Below are positions 46,346 through 55,652 of a stretch of 64,000 nucleotides of DNA, piece by piece. The translations under genes and the position numbers were made by a program. A model generated the notes under the pieces. That model saw nothing but the letters and a program-made list of their open reading frames with translations. It ran no database searches and was not told where the DNA came from. The stretch's first letter is position 1. Each line of letters starts with the position of its first letter. Source of the DNA: Bradyrhizobium yuanmingense (GTDB lineage: Bacteria > Pseudomonadota > Alphaproteobacteria > Rhizobiales > Xanthobacteraceae); NCBI RefSeq assembly GCF_029167105.1, contig NZ_JARFML010000014.1, positions 1 through 64,000 of the forward strand, in the 5' to 3' direction.

Positions 46346-46348
46346 GCC

Positions 46349-47359
46349 ATGAGCCGCTTCGTCGAACGCCATCCGGCTTGGGCGCTGATTACGATCATCG
46401 CGATTGCGGTCGGGCTCTGGCTGGTCTTCGCGGTCTGGCCGCCGGGGCTGGAAGAGGCGATCGGCCGCAAGCGCGTGTTCCTCAACGCGGTCTTCAACGG
46501 CATCACGCTCGGTGGCCTCTACTTCCTGGTTGCCAGTGGCTTCACGCTGATCTTCGGCCTGATGCGCAACGTCAACCTCGCGCACGGCTCGCTCTATCTG
46601 TTCGGCGGCTATGTCGGCTACGCCATCAGCACATCGTCCGGCTCGTGGATCCTCGGCTTCATCGTCGCCTTTATCCTGACCGCTGTCGTCGGCGTGCTGC
46701 TGCAGGTGATCGTGTTCCGCCGGATGGAGGGCCAGGATCTCAGGCAAACCATGGTGACGATCGGGCTGTCGATCGTGTTTGCCGATCTCATGCTGTGGGC
46801 CTGCGGCGGCGACTTCTACCAGATCCAGACCCCGAACTGGCTGATCGGTCCCATCGAGCTGCCGCTGGTGACTGCGATCAAATCCTCGGGCGATCCGGTC
46901 TATCTCAGATATCCACTCGTCAGGCTCGTGATCTTCGTGGCCTCCGTGGTCATCGGCGTCGCGATGTGGCTCGCGCTCAACCGCACCCGGATCGGCATGA
47001 TCATCCGCGCCGGCGTCGACGACCGCGACATTCTCGCCGCGACCGGCGTGCGCATCCAGCTCGTCTTCGTCGGCGTGTTCGCCTTCGGCGCGGGGCTTGC
47101 CGGCATCGCCGGCGTCGTCGGCGGCACCTTCCAGTCATTGTCGCCCGGCGAAGACATCCGTTTCCTGCTGGCGTCCCTCGTCGTCGTGATCGTGGGCGGC
47201 ATGGGCTCGATCCCGGGCGCCGCGCTCGGCGCACTGATCATCGGCCTCGCCGAGCAGCTCGGCTCGGTCTACATCCCGACCTACGCCATCGTCGTGACCT
47301 TCCTGATCATGGTGGTGGTGCTGGCGATCCGGCCGCAAGGCCTGTTGGCGAGGCGCTGA
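46349..47359 (+). CDS. Branched-chain-type ABC permease, LivH-like
   Basis: 336 residues, multispan. Signatures are FNGITLGGLYFLVASGFTLI near residue 50, LMRNVNLAHGSLYLFGGYVG, and MIIRAGVDDRDILAATGVRI. The C-terminal MAVVLAIRPQGLLARR-type end (here MVVVLAIRPQGLLARR) is usual. The N-terminus is about 40 residues longer than E. coli LivH and includes an extra span. Confidence 0.9.
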   Translation: MSRFVERHPAWALITIIAIAVGLWLVFAVWPPGLEEAIGRKRVFLNAVFNGITLGGLYFLVASGFTLIFGLMRNVNLAHGSLYLFGGYVGYAISTSSGSWILGFIVAFILTAVVGVLLQVIVFRRMEGQDLRQTMVTIGLSIVFADLMLWACGGDFYQIQTPNWLIGPIELPLVTAIKSSGDPVYLRYPLVRLVIFVASVVIGVAMWLALNRTRIGMIIRAGVDDRDILAATGVRIQLVFVGVFAFGAGLAGIAGVVGGTFQSLSPGEDIRFLLASLVVVIVGGMGSIPGAALGALIIGLAEQLGSVYIPTYAIVVTFLIMVVVLAIRPQGLLARR

Positions 47360-47360
47360 G

Positions 47361-48443
47361 ATGTCGCTCGCCCACGATGCCCCCGTTGCCGTAGGCCGCA
47401 CCACCAAGGCGCAGCCCGCGGCCCGGACATGGCCGGAGATCAACAACCCCGCCGCCTGGGCGGTCGCGGCCATTCTCCTGATCATGCCGCTGATCGCGAG
47501 CAGCTTCTTTCTGATCGAGATCTTCGCGACCACGCTGATCCTCGGCACCATGGCGCTGAGCCTGATGTTCCTCGCCGGCTATGGCGGCATGGTCAGCCTG
47601 ATGCAGCTCACTATCGCGGGCTTCTCGGCCTACATGGTCGCGGTGTTCGGCGTCAGCGGCAACCCGAATATCAGCCTGGGCTGGCCTTGGTGGCTCGCGG
47701 TGCCGATGGCGCTGGCGCTGGCGACCGCCTTCGGCACGCTCGGCGGCGCGCTCGCGGTCCGCACCGAAGGCATCTACACCATCATGATCACGCTCGCGAT
47801 CGGAGCGGCCTTCTATTATTTCACCAACCAGAACTGGGCGATCTTCAACGGTCATACCGGCATCAACACGGTGGCCACGCCGCACTTCTGGGGCGTGAAC
47901 TGGCGCGCCGACATTCCCTTCTATTACATCGTGCTCGCCGTCGCCGCGCTCTGCTATTTCGCGGTCGAATACCTCTCGCGCGCGCCGTTCGGCCTGGCGC
48001 TCCAGGGTGTGCGCGACAATCCGCGGCGCATGGCGGCGCTCGGCTTCAACGTCAATGCGCACCGTGTCGCGGCCTATGCTTTCGCGTCTTTCGTCGCCGC
48101 GCTGGCCGGCGTGCTCCAGGTATGGAACTATCGCCAGATCTCGCCGGGTTCGGTCAGCGTCGGCGCCTGCATCGACGTGCTGATCATTGCCGTCGTCGGC
48201 GGCATCACCCGCCCGATCGGGCCCTTCATCGGCGCGCTGATCTTCGTGCTGCTGCGAACCTTCGCGCTCGACTTCCTGGTCCGGCTCGGACTAGACGGCA
48301 ACCGCTTCCGCCTGCTGATCGGGCTCGGCTTCCTCGCCATCGTGTTCTGGTCCTCGGACGGCGTCATCGGCCTGTGGCAGCGCTGGCGCCAGCATCAACG
48401 GCGCGAGGTAAGCCGCGCCAGCGGAGGTCGCGGCCATGGATAG
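47361..48443 (+). CDS. Branched-chain-type ABC permease, LivM-like
   Basis: 360 residues. LSLMFLAGYGGMVSLMQLTI and FGLALQGVRDNPRRMAALGF are family markers. It starts one base after the LivH-like stop and overlaps the ATPase start by eight bases, so the importer genes are coupled. Confidence 0.9.
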   Translation: MSLAHDAPVAVGRTTKAQPAARTWPEINNPAAWAVAAILLIMPLIASSFFLIEIFATTLILGTMALSLMFLAGYGGMVSLMQLTIAGFSAYMVAVFGVSGNPNISLGWPWWLAVPMALALATAFGTLGGALAVRTEGIYTIMITLAIGAAFYYFTNQNWAIFNGHTGINTVATPHFWGVNWRADIPFYYIVLAVAALCYFAVEYLSRAPFGLALQGVRDNPRRMAALGFNVNAHRVAAYAFASFVAALAGVLQVWNYRQISPGSVSVGACIDVLIIAVVGGITRPIGPFIGALIFVLLRTFALDFLVRLGLDGNRFRLLIGLGFLAIVFWSSDGVIGLWQRWRQHQRREVSRASGGRGHG

Positions 48444-49218
48444 CGTCGCCCAACGCCTCTCCGCAGTCGGTGCCGGCGCTGCGCTGGAGCTGCGCGGCGT
48501 GACGCGGCTGTTCGGCGCGCTCGCCGCGCTGACCGACGTCACCATCACCGTGCGGCCGGGCGAGCGGCGCGCCGTGCTCGGCTCGAACGGTGCGGGCAAG
48601 ACCACGCTGTTCAACTGCATCACGGGCGACTTCCCGCCCTCCTCCGGCACCATCCGCTTCTTCGGCGAGGACGTCACGCATTTCCCGCCCTATGAGCGTA
48701 TCCGCCGCGGGCTGCGCCGCACCTACCAGATTTCGGCGCTGTTCCCCGGCCTCACCGTGCAGGACAACGTCTATCTCGCCTGCCGCGGCGTCTCGCGCGG
48801 ACGCTTCTCGTTTCTGCGTCCGGGACAGAACGATGCGTTGATGCATGCGGCCGACAACCTGGTCCAGGCCGTGCATCTGTCCGCCGTGAAGGACCAGCGC
48901 GTGGCCGAGCTCGCGCACGGCCAGCAGCGCCAGCTCGAGATCGCGCTGGCGCTCGCCGGCGCGCCGCGCTTCGTGCTGTTCGACGAGCCGGCCGCGGGCC
49001 TGTCGCCGACGGAACGGGCCGAGCTGATCGAGATCCTGACCTCCCTGCCCGCGCACATCGGCTACATCATCATCGAGCACGACATGGACGTCGCGCTACG
49101 CGTCGTCGAGAGCGTCACGATGATGCACAACGGGCGCGTCTTCAAGGAAGGCCTGCCGGAGGAGATCCAGTCCGATCCTGAAGTGCAGGAACTCTATCTC
49201 GGAGGCGGCCATGAATGA
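48436..49218 (+). CDS. Branched-chain-type ABC ATPase, LivG-like
   Basis: 260 residues. Walker A is GSNGAGKTT, the signature reads LAHGQQRQ (with Ala-His for the usual Ser-Gly), Walker B is FVLFDEPAAGLS, and the H-loop is IIIEHDMDV. GLRRTYQISALFPGLTVQDN is the LivG-like region. It overlaps the previous gene by eight bases and the next by eight. Confidence 0.9.
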   Translation: MDSVAQRLSAVGAGAALELRGVTRLFGALAALTDVTITVRPGERRAVLGSNGAGKTTLFNCITGDFPPSSGTIRFFGEDVTHFPPYERIRRGLRRTYQISALFPGLTVQDNVYLACRGVSRGRFSFLRPGQNDALMHAADNLVQAVHLSAVKDQRVAELAHGQQRQLEIALALAGAPRFVLFDEPAAGLSPTERAELIEILTSLPAHIGYIIIEHDMDVALRVVESVTMMHNGRVFKEGLPEEIQSDPEVQELYLGGGHE

Positions 49219-51421
49219 GGTCCGCCGCAGCAGTCCTGCGCTCGAGGTCCGCGGGCTCGACGTCTATTACGGCCACTCGCATGCGCTGCAAGGCGTCGAT
49301 CTCACATTGGATAGCGGCGTGTTCTCCGTCGTCGGCCGCAACGGCATGGGCAAGACCACGCTGTGCAAGGCGATCATGGGGCTGGTCGGCGTGAGCGGCG
49401 GCTCGATCCGCGTCCGCGGCGAGGATGTCACGCGCCGGCCGCCGGCCCAGATCGCCCGGCTCGGCGTCGGCTACGTGCCGCAGGGACGCCGTCTCTGGCG
49501 CTCGCTCAGCGTCGACGAGCATCTGCAGCTCGCCGGCGGCCTGCGTTCGGGCGCATGGACCGTCGAGCGCATCTACGACACATTCCCGCGCCTCGCCGAG
49601 CGCAAGGGCCACGGCGGCGGACAGCTCTCCGGCGGTGAACAGCAGATGCTGGCGATCTCGCGCGCGCTGCTGACCAATCCGCACTTGCTCATCATGGACG
49701 AGCCGACCGAAGGCCTCGCACCCGTCATCGTCGCGCAGGTCGAGGAGATGCTGCTGCGGCTGGGCGAAGACGGTGACATGTCCGTGCTCGTCATCGAGCA
49801 GAACATTGGCGTCGCCACCGCGATCTCGCGCAACGTCGCGATCATGGTCAACGGCCGCATCAACCGCATCATCGACTCCGCGCGCCTTGCCGCGGACCGC
49901 GAGCTGCAGCAGCGCCTGCTCGGCGTCGGGCTTCATGCGGAGCTCGAACCGGATATCGACGTCGCCGCATCCGGCGTCGAAGCGAAACCGACCCCGGCGC
50001 CACGGCGCGACGGGCCGGTGCGCATCTACATCTCCAACCCGACGCTGCCGACGCGATGGTCGCAACCGGTGCCGATCGCCCGCATCGAGGCCGCGGCCCG
50101 GACGCTCTCGACGCAAGTCGCCCGGCTCGACGAGACGGCGCGGCGCAAGCGCGAACCGGTGGCGGCGCAGGCTTCGGGCCCGCCGGTGGTGCTGGTCGTC
50201 GGCACGCTCGATACCAAGGGCCAGGAGCTGCGCTACATCCGCGACATAATAGCCGAAAGCGGCCTGCGCACGCGGTTGGTCGACGTCTCGACCAGCGGCA
50301 AGCATTCATCCTGCGATGTCTCGGCGCAGGAGATCGCCCTGAACCACGGCCGCGGCGGCTCCGCCGTATTCGGCACCGACCGTGGCGCCGCCGTGACAGC
50401 AATGGCGGATGCGTTTGCCAACTGGTTGCGGCGCCAGGGCAATGTCGCCGGCGTGATCTCCGCCGGCGGCTCCGGCGCGGCCTCGCTGGTCGCCCCGGGG
50501 ATGCGCGCGCTCCCCGTCGGCGTGCCCAAGCTGATCATCTCCTCCGTCGCCTCCGGCGATGTCGGGCCCTATGTCGGCCCGGCCGACATCACGATGATGT
50601 ACTCGGTCACCGACGTGCAGGGGCTGAACTCGATCTCGCGCGCAGTGCTCGCCAACGGAGCCAATGCGCTCGCCGGCATGGTCAAGGCGCGGCTCGACGC
50701 GCGTGCCGCAACGGCGCGCGAAGCCGGCGGGCTGCCCGCCATCGGCATCACCATGTTCGGCGTCACCACGCCGGCCGTGCAGAAGATCGCCGCCGACCTG
50801 CGCGACGACTTCGAATGCCTGGTCTTCCATGCCACCGGCGTCGGCGGACGCTCGATGGAGAAGCTCGTTGAGTCCGGCCAGCTCGCCGGCGTGATCGACC
50901 TCACCACGACTGAAGTCTGCGACCTCTTGATGGGCGGCGTGTTCCCAGCGACCGAGGACCGCTTTGGCGCGATCATCCGCAGCCGCCTGCCCTATGTCGG
51001 CTCGGTCGGCGCGCTGGACATGGTCAATTTTGGCGCGCCCGACACCATTCCCGAGCGCTATCGCGGCCGCAAATTCCACGTTCACAATCCGCAGGTGACG
51101 TTGATGCGGACGACGGTGGAAGAGAACGAGCGGATGGGCCGCTGGATCGGCGAGCGGCTCAACCAGATGGATGGCCCGGTGCGTTTCTTCCTGCCCGAAG
51201 GCGGCGTCTCCGCCCTCGACGCGCGAGGCCAGCCGTTCTGGGATCCGGATGCCGATGCCGCGCTGTTCCGCGCGCTGGAGCGGACCGTGCGGCAGACCGG
51301 CAACCGCCAGCTCATTCGTATCCCCAAGAACATCAACGATCCCGATTTCGCCGCCGCCATCGTCGGTGCATTCCGAAACCTGTTCGGGCGCACCGGGGTG
51401 CGGCGGAGACTCGCGAGGTGA
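49211..51421 (+). CDS. LivF-like ABC ATPase fused to a Tm-1-like (UPF0261) domain
   Basis: 736 residues, three times the length of LivF. Residues 1-240 are a complete LivF ATPase: Walker A GRNGMGKTT at 42-50, signature LSGGEQQ at 139-145, Walker B LLIMDEP at 159-165, and VLVIEQNIG. Residues about 240-325 are a linker rich in Arg, Ala and Pro. From residue 326 (VVLVVGTLDTKGQELRYIRD) to the end is a full UPF0261/Tm-1-like domain with VISAGGSGAASLVAPGMRAL and GVTTPAVQKIAADL. That domain is the N-terminal part of the tomato Tm-1 protein, whose bacterial relatives have unknown function. No stop or frame break lies between the two parts. The TIM barrel that forms the other half of Tm-1 is encoded next. 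Confidence 0.9.
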   Translation: MNEVRRSSPALEVRGLDVYYGHSHALQGVDLTLDSGVFSVVGRNGMGKTTLCKAIMGLVGVSGGSIRVRGEDVTRRPPAQIARLGVGYVPQGRRLWRSLSVDEHLQLAGGLRSGAWTVERIYDTFPRLAERKGHGGGQLSGGEQQMLAISRALLTNPHLLIMDEPTEGLAPVIVAQVEEMLLRLGEDGDMSVLVIEQNIGVATAISRNVAIMVNGRINRIIDSARLAADRELQQRLLGVGLHAELEPDIDVAASGVEAKPTPAPRRDGPVRIYISNPTLPTRWSQPVPIARIEAAARTLSTQVARLDETARRKREPVAAQASGPPVVLVVGTLDTKGQELRYIRDIIAESGLRTRLVDVSTSGKHSSCDVSAQEIALNHGRGGSAVFGTDRGAAVTAMADAFANWLRRQGNVAGVISAGGSGAASLVAPGMRALPVGVPKLIISSVASGDVGPYVGPADITMMYSVTDVQGLNSISRAVLANGANALAGMVKARLDARAATAREAGGLPAIGITMFGVTTPAVQKIAADLRDDFECLVFHATGVGGRSMEKLVESGQLAGVIDLTTTEVCDLLMGGVFPATEDRFGAIIRSRLPYVGSVGALDMVNFGAPDTIPERYRGRKFHVHNPQVTLMRTTVEENERMGRWIGERLNQMDGPVRFFLPEGGVSALDARGQPFWDPDADAALFRALERTVRQTGNRQLIRIPKNINDPDFAAAIVGAFRNLFGRTGVRRRLAR

Positions 51422-51424
51422 CCG

Positions 51425-52258
51425 ATGGCCAGGTTTGAACGCGCGGCGCTGCTGAAAAGGTTTCGCGACATGGCAAGGCGCGGCGAGCCGATCGTCGGCG
51501 GCGGCGCCGGCACCGGGCTCTCAGCCAAATGCGAGGAAGCCGGCGGTGTCGACCTCATCGTCATCTATAATTCCGGCCGCTACCGCATGGCCGGACGTGG
51601 CTCGCTGGCGGGCCTGATGGCGTATGGCGATGCCAATGCCATCGTGCTGGAAATGGCGAGCGAAGTGCTCCCCGTGGTCGGCCAGACCCCGGTGCTGGCG
51701 GGCGTCAACGGCACCGATCCGTTCCGCGACATGGACGTCTTTCTCGACCAGCTGAAGGCGCTCGGGTTTGCCGGCGTCCAGAACTTTCCGACCGTCGGCC
51801 TGATCGACGGTACCTTCCGCGCCAATCTCGAAGAGACCGGCATGTCCTACGCGCTCGAGATCGACATGATCGCCAAGGCGCACGACAAGGACATGCTGAC
51901 CACGCCCTACGTGTTCAGCGAGAAGGAAGCCGCGGCGATGGCGATCGCCGGCGCCGACATCATCGTCTGCCACATGGGCCTGACCACCGGCGGCACGATC
52001 GGTGCGCAGACCGCGCCAAAGCTTGGGGATTGCCCGGCGCGGATCGACACCTGGGCCAGCGCCGCGCTCAGCGTCAATCCGGACATCCTGGTGCTGGCGC
52101 ATGGCGGCCCGATCGCCGATCCCGCCGACGCCGATTTCATCATGAAGAACACCCGTCATTGCCACGGCTTCTACGGCGCGTCCTCGATGGAGCGGCTGCC
52201 GGTGGAGCGGGCGCTGACGGAACAGGTGCGGCAATTCAAGGCGATCGGCGCGCGCTGA
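51425..52258 (+). CDS. TIM-barrel protein, PEP-hydrolase/Tm-1 C-terminal-like
   Basis: 277 residues. The opening GEPIVGGGAGTGLSAKCEEAGG and the segments LAGVNGTDPFRDMDVFLDQL, VQNFPTVGLIDG and IIVCHMGLTTGGTIGA match the TIM-barrel family (PF09370 type) called PEP hydrolase in some databases. In plants this domain is joined to the UPF0261 domain in one chain; here it is the next gene, three bases after the fusion gene stop. Whether it hydrolyses phosphoenolpyruvate or an analogue is unknown. Confidence 0.85.
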   Translation: MARFERAALLKRFRDMARRGEPIVGGGAGTGLSAKCEEAGGVDLIVIYNSGRYRMAGRGSLAGLMAYGDANAIVLEMASEVLPVVGQTPVLAGVNGTDPFRDMDVFLDQLKALGFAGVQNFPTVGLIDGTFRANLEETGMSYALEIDMIAKAHDKDMLTTPYVFSEKEAAAMAIAGADIIVCHMGLTTGGTIGAQTAPKLGDCPARIDTWASAALSVNPDILVLAHGGPIADPADADFIMKNTRHCHGFYGASSMERLPVERALTEQVRQFKAIGAR

Positions 52259-52285
52259 CGCCTGATTGGTTCGAGGGAGGGAAAG

Positions 52286-55201
52286 ATGTCAGGGATGCTG
52301 GTCGGTGAATTGATCCTCTGGCTGATCGTCGCGATCATCGTGATCGTGGTTGGCGTCTATATCGTGAACTGGCTGTACCACCGCTCCTCCAAGGAGACCT
52401 CGTTCGTCCGCACCGGCTTCCTCGGCGAACGCGTGGTGATCAATGGCGGCGCCTTCGTGCTGCCGTTCATCCACGACTACACGCCCGTCAACATGAACGT
52501 GCTGCCGATGGGCATCGTGCGTTCGAAGCAGGATGCCGTGATCACCCGCGACCGCATGCGCGTCGACATCGAGGCCGATTTCTATGTCCGGGTGCAGCCG
52601 ACCCGCGAAGCCGTCTCGATCGCGGCCGCGACGCTCGGCCGCCGCACCCTGGAACCCGGGCAGCTCCATGCACTGCTGGCCGGCAAGTTCATCTCGGCGA
52701 TCCGCTCGGTCGCCTCCGAGATGACCATGGAGGAGATGCACGAGCGTCGCGGCGACTACGTCGCGCGGGTCAAGACCGAAGCGGCGGAAGCTCTCGCCCA
52801 GAACGGCCTCGAGCTGGAATCGGTCGCGATCACCGATCTCGACCAGACCGATCTCGAGTTCTTCAACCCTTCGAACCGCTTCGATGCCGAAGGCCTGACC
52901 CGCTTGATGGAGGACATCGAGGCCAGGCGGAAGCTGCGCAACGACATCGAGCAGGATTCGATGATCAAGATCCGCTCCCGCAACCTCGAGGCCGAACGGC
53001 AGGCGCTGGAGATCGAGCGCGAGAGCGAGACCGCGCGCCTGGAGCAGGAACGCGATATCGAGATGCGCCGCGCGCTCCAACGCACCGAAGTCGCGCGCGA
53101 GCGAGCCCTGCGCGAGACCGAGGCCGAACAGGCGCAGATCTCCGCCCGCGAGGCCATCGAGCGCGCCCGCATCGCCAATGAGCAGGCGATCGCGGAAGCC
53201 CGCATCGCCTCCGAGCGCGAGACCCGCCAGAAGGAGATCGAGCGGACCCGCACCATCGAGGAAAAGGAGCTGCTGGCGCGCGAGGAGATCGAGAAGACTC
53301 GGATCGCCAACCAGCGCTCCATCGACACCACGCGTATCGCCTCGGAGCGCGAAGTGCGCCAGCGCGAGATCGAGCGGATGCGCACGATCGAGGAAGCCGA
53401 GATCGCCGCGCGCGAGGCGATCGAGAAAGCCCGGATCCAGCAGGACCGCGTCGTCACCGACGCCCGCATCGCCAATGAAGAGGAGACACGCCGCCGAGAG
53501 ATCGAGCGGACGCGCGCGGTGGACGAGGCCGAGATTGCCGCACGCGAGGCCACCGAAAAGGCCCGCATCGCCCAGACGTTGATCGTCAATGTCGAGCGCA
53601 TCTCCTCTGACGAGCGCACCCGCGCGCTGGAGATCCAGCAGGTGCGGACCATCCAGGAGGCCGAAATCGAGGCGCAGCGCGCGGTCGAGGCCGCCCGCAT
53701 TGCACGCGAGCGGACGCTGGCTGCCGAGCGCATCGCCGCCGAACAGAACACTCGGCAGCTGGAGATCGAGCGCAACCAGGCACTGGACGTCGCCGGCATC
53801 GCCGCGCGCGAGACCACGGAAGCCTCGCGCATCGCCCAGGAGGAGCGCGTGCGCTCGCTGGAGATCGCCCGCAACCGCGCCGTCGAGGAAGCCGACATTG
53901 CCTCGCGCGAGGCGATCGAGGCGGCCCGCATCGCCCAGGAGAAGGCGGTTGCGGCCGAGCGCATCCAGGCCGAACGCGAGACGCGCGCGCTGGAGATCGA
54001 GCGGACGGGCGTGCTGGAGGCCGCCGAGCTGAAGCGGCGCGACGCCATCGAGCGGCAGCGCATCACGGTCGACCTGGCGCTCGAGGCCGAGCGGATCAAT
54101 TCCTCCAAGAAGCGCGAAGTGCTCAACATCGAGCAGAAGAAGGCGGTCGAGATCGCGGACGAGGACCGCGTCATCGCGCTGTCGACCAAGAAGTCCGAGC
54201 GGATCGACGCCGACCGCCAGGTCCGGCAGGCCGAGATCGTCGCCCGCAAGGAGGTCGAGACGACCGACGTCTCGCGCGAGCAGGCGCTGGAGGCGGCGCG
54301 CATCGAGCGGCGGCGTGCGATCGAGCAACTCGAGGTCGCGCGCGTGCAGTCGCTCCAGGAGGCCGAGATCGCGGCGCGGGAGGAGGTCGAACGTGCCCGC
54401 ATCGCCTCCGACCGCGGCCTCGACGAGGCCCGCATCGGCCGCGAGCGCGAACTGCGCAAGCTCGAGGTCAATCGCGAGAAGGACGTCGAGACGGTGCTGA
54501 TGGAGAAGGCCATCGCCATCCATCAGAAGTCGCTGGAGGAGTCGGCCGCGCGCGCCGCCGCCGAGGAGGCGCGGATTCGGGCGACCGAAGCCGCCGAACG
54601 CGTCGTTACCGCCCGCGAAAGCGAGATCGCCAAACGGCGCAAGACCGTGGAGGTCCTGCTGGCGGAGAAACAGGCGGAGGAGACCCGCATCGCCGCCGAA
54701 GCCGAGCGTGTGCGCGCCGCAGTCGAGGCGGAGGCGCAGCGCATGCTGAACGAGGCCGAGAACGTGCTAACCGACCAGGCCCGCTACTCGCTGTTCCGCA
54801 GAAAGCTGCTCGACCGCATCGAGGGCATCGTGCGCGAGAGCGTCAAGCCGATGGAGAAGATCGAGGGCATCCGCATCCTCCAGGTCGACGGGCTCAACGG
54901 CAACGGCCATGGCAACGGCAATGGCGGCCGCAGCGCCACCGACGAGGTGATCGACTCGGCGCTGCGCTACCGCGTCCAGGCGCCGCTGATCGACTCGCTC
55001 CTGTCCGACATCGGCGTCGAAGGCGGCAGTCTGGCCAAGATGCCCGGCCTGATCCGCGAGGCCCGCGACATGCAGGGCATCAAGGAGGCCGCGCGCAAGA
55101 GCGGTGGCGGCGGGAGCGGTGGCGACAAGCCGGCAACCTCCCCGCCTGCGGCCGAGGGCGGCGAGCCGCCGGCCGAGCGCGGGCCGCGGAAGAAGAGCTG
55201 A
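52286..55201 (+). CDS. Large SPFH/flotillin-like membrane protein with hendecad coiled coil
   Basis: 971 residues. One N-terminal transmembrane helix lies at about 8-30 (LILWLIVAIIVIVVGVYIVN), followed by an SPFH/band 7 domain at about 40-200 (VRTGFLGERVVINGGAFVLP and VDIEADFYVRVQPTREAV). From about 205 to 850 the chain is a nearly uninterrupted charged helix with 44-residue repeats. A short globular end follows (RYSLFRRKLLDRIEGIVRES), then a Gly/Asn-rich linker, then a Pro-rich acidic tail. No enzyme motif is seen. It is much longer than flotillin (about 430 residues). A scaffold that organises the membrane around the importer or the molybdoenzyme is the likely role. GGGAGGGAAAG precedes the ATG. 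Confidence 0.85.
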   Translation: MSGMLVGELILWLIVAIIVIVVGVYIVNWLYHRSSKETSFVRTGFLGERVVINGGAFVLPFIHDYTPVNMNVLPMGIVRSKQDAVITRDRMRVDIEADFYVRVQPTREAVSIAAATLGRRTLEPGQLHALLAGKFISAIRSVASEMTMEEMHERRGDYVARVKTEAAEALAQNGLELESVAITDLDQTDLEFFNPSNRFDAEGLTRLMEDIEARRKLRNDIEQDSMIKIRSRNLEAERQALEIERESETARLEQERDIEMRRALQRTEVARERALRETEAEQAQISAREAIERARIANEQAIAEARIASERETRQKEIERTRTIEEKELLAREEIEKTRIANQRSIDTTRIASEREVRQREIERMRTIEEAEIAAREAIEKARIQQDRVVTDARIANEEETRRREIERTRAVDEAEIAAREATEKARIAQTLIVNVERISSDERTRALEIQQVRTIQEAEIEAQRAVEAARIARERTLAAERIAAEQNTRQLEIERNQALDVAGIAARETTEASRIAQEERVRSLEIARNRAVEEADIASREAIEAARIAQEKAVAAERIQAERETRALEIERTGVLEAAELKRRDAIERQRITVDLALEAERINSSKKREVLNIEQKKAVEIADEDRVIALSTKKSERIDADRQVRQAEIVARKEVETTDVSREQALEAARIERRRAIEQLEVARVQSLQEAEIAAREEVERARIASDRGLDEARIGRERELRKLEVNREKDVETVLMEKAIAIHQKSLEESAARAAAEEARIRATEAAERVVTARESEIAKRRKTVEVLLAEKQAEETRIAAEAERVRAAVEAEAQRMLNEAENVLTDQARYSLFRRKLLDRIEGIVRESVKPMEKIEGIRILQVDGLNGNGHGNGNGGRSATDEVIDSALRYRVQAPLIDSLLSDIGVEGGSLAKMPGLIREARDMQGIKEAARKSGGGGSGGDKPATSPPAAEGGEPPAERGPRKKS
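53099..54121. repeat. Coding tandem repeats of 132 bases (44 residues)
   Basis: Units begin at residues 272, 316, 360, 404, 448, 492, 525 and 569 of the SPFH-like protein. Each unit has the outline (R/K/L)EIER-x6-EAEIAAREA-x-EKARIA-x9-ARIA-x-E-x-E-x-R. Seven units are exactly 44 residues, four turns of an 11-residue (hendecad) pattern. The unit beginning at residue 492 is 33 residues, having lost exactly one 11-residue quarter. The 11-residue register is therefore maintained by selection. Confidence 0.8.
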
Positions 55202-55212
55202 GGTCTTAAGCG

Positions 55213-55650
55213 ATGGCCCGCGTCTACGTCTCCACCGTCGTCAACGCCCGCAACGACCGCGTCTGGGCGCGGGTGCGCGATTTCAATGGCCTGCCGAACT
55301 GGCATCCGGCCATCGCCGAAAGCCGGATCGAGGGCGGCGAGCCCTCCGACAAGATCGGTTGTGTCAGGGATTTCCGGCTGCGCAACGGCGACCGCATCCG
55401 CGAGAAGCTGCTCGGCCTCTCCGATTACGACATGTTCTGCACCTACTCGATCCTGGAATCGCCGATGGGCGTCGAGAACTACGTCGCCACCCTGCGCCTG
55501 ACGCCAGTCACCGACGGCGACCAGACGTTCATGGAATGGACCGCGGAATTCGACTGCGCGCCGGAACGGGAGACCGAGCTCGTCAACAATATCGGCGGCG
55601 GCGTGTTCCAGGGCGGCTTCGACGCCCTGAAGCGCGTGTTCGGAGGCTAA
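55213..55650 (+). CDS. SRPBCC family protein, CoxG-like (copy 1)
   Basis: 145 residues of the START/Bet v 1-like fold: VWARVRDFNGLPNWHPAIAE, SDKIGCVRDFRLRNGD, and RLTPVTDGDQTFMEWTAEF. CoxG, which tethers CO dehydrogenase to the membrane in Afipia (Oligotropha) carboxidovorans, has this type of domain, but a hydrophobic ligand-binding role is equally possible. It lies 11 bases after the SPFH gene and is followed by a paralogue. Confidence 0.8.
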   Translation: MARVYVSTVVNARNDRVWARVRDFNGLPNWHPAIAESRIEGGEPSDKIGCVRDFRLRNGDRIREKLLGLSDYDMFCTYSILESPMGVENYVATLRLTPVTDGDQTFMEWTAEFDCAPERETELVNNIGGGVFQGGFDALKRVFGG

Positions 55651-55652
55651 CC

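Noticed and set aside
53099..54121. CRISPR-like array from the regular repeats
   Set aside because: The period is 132 bases without spacer/repeat alternation, and it is entirely in frame within one protein.
52289..54523. A 744-residue open frame antisense to the SPFH gene
   Set aside because: It exists because the 44-residue repeats and GC-rich third positions keep the opposite strand free of stops. Its composition is a monotone of Leu, Asp, Gly and Arg with no family sequence.
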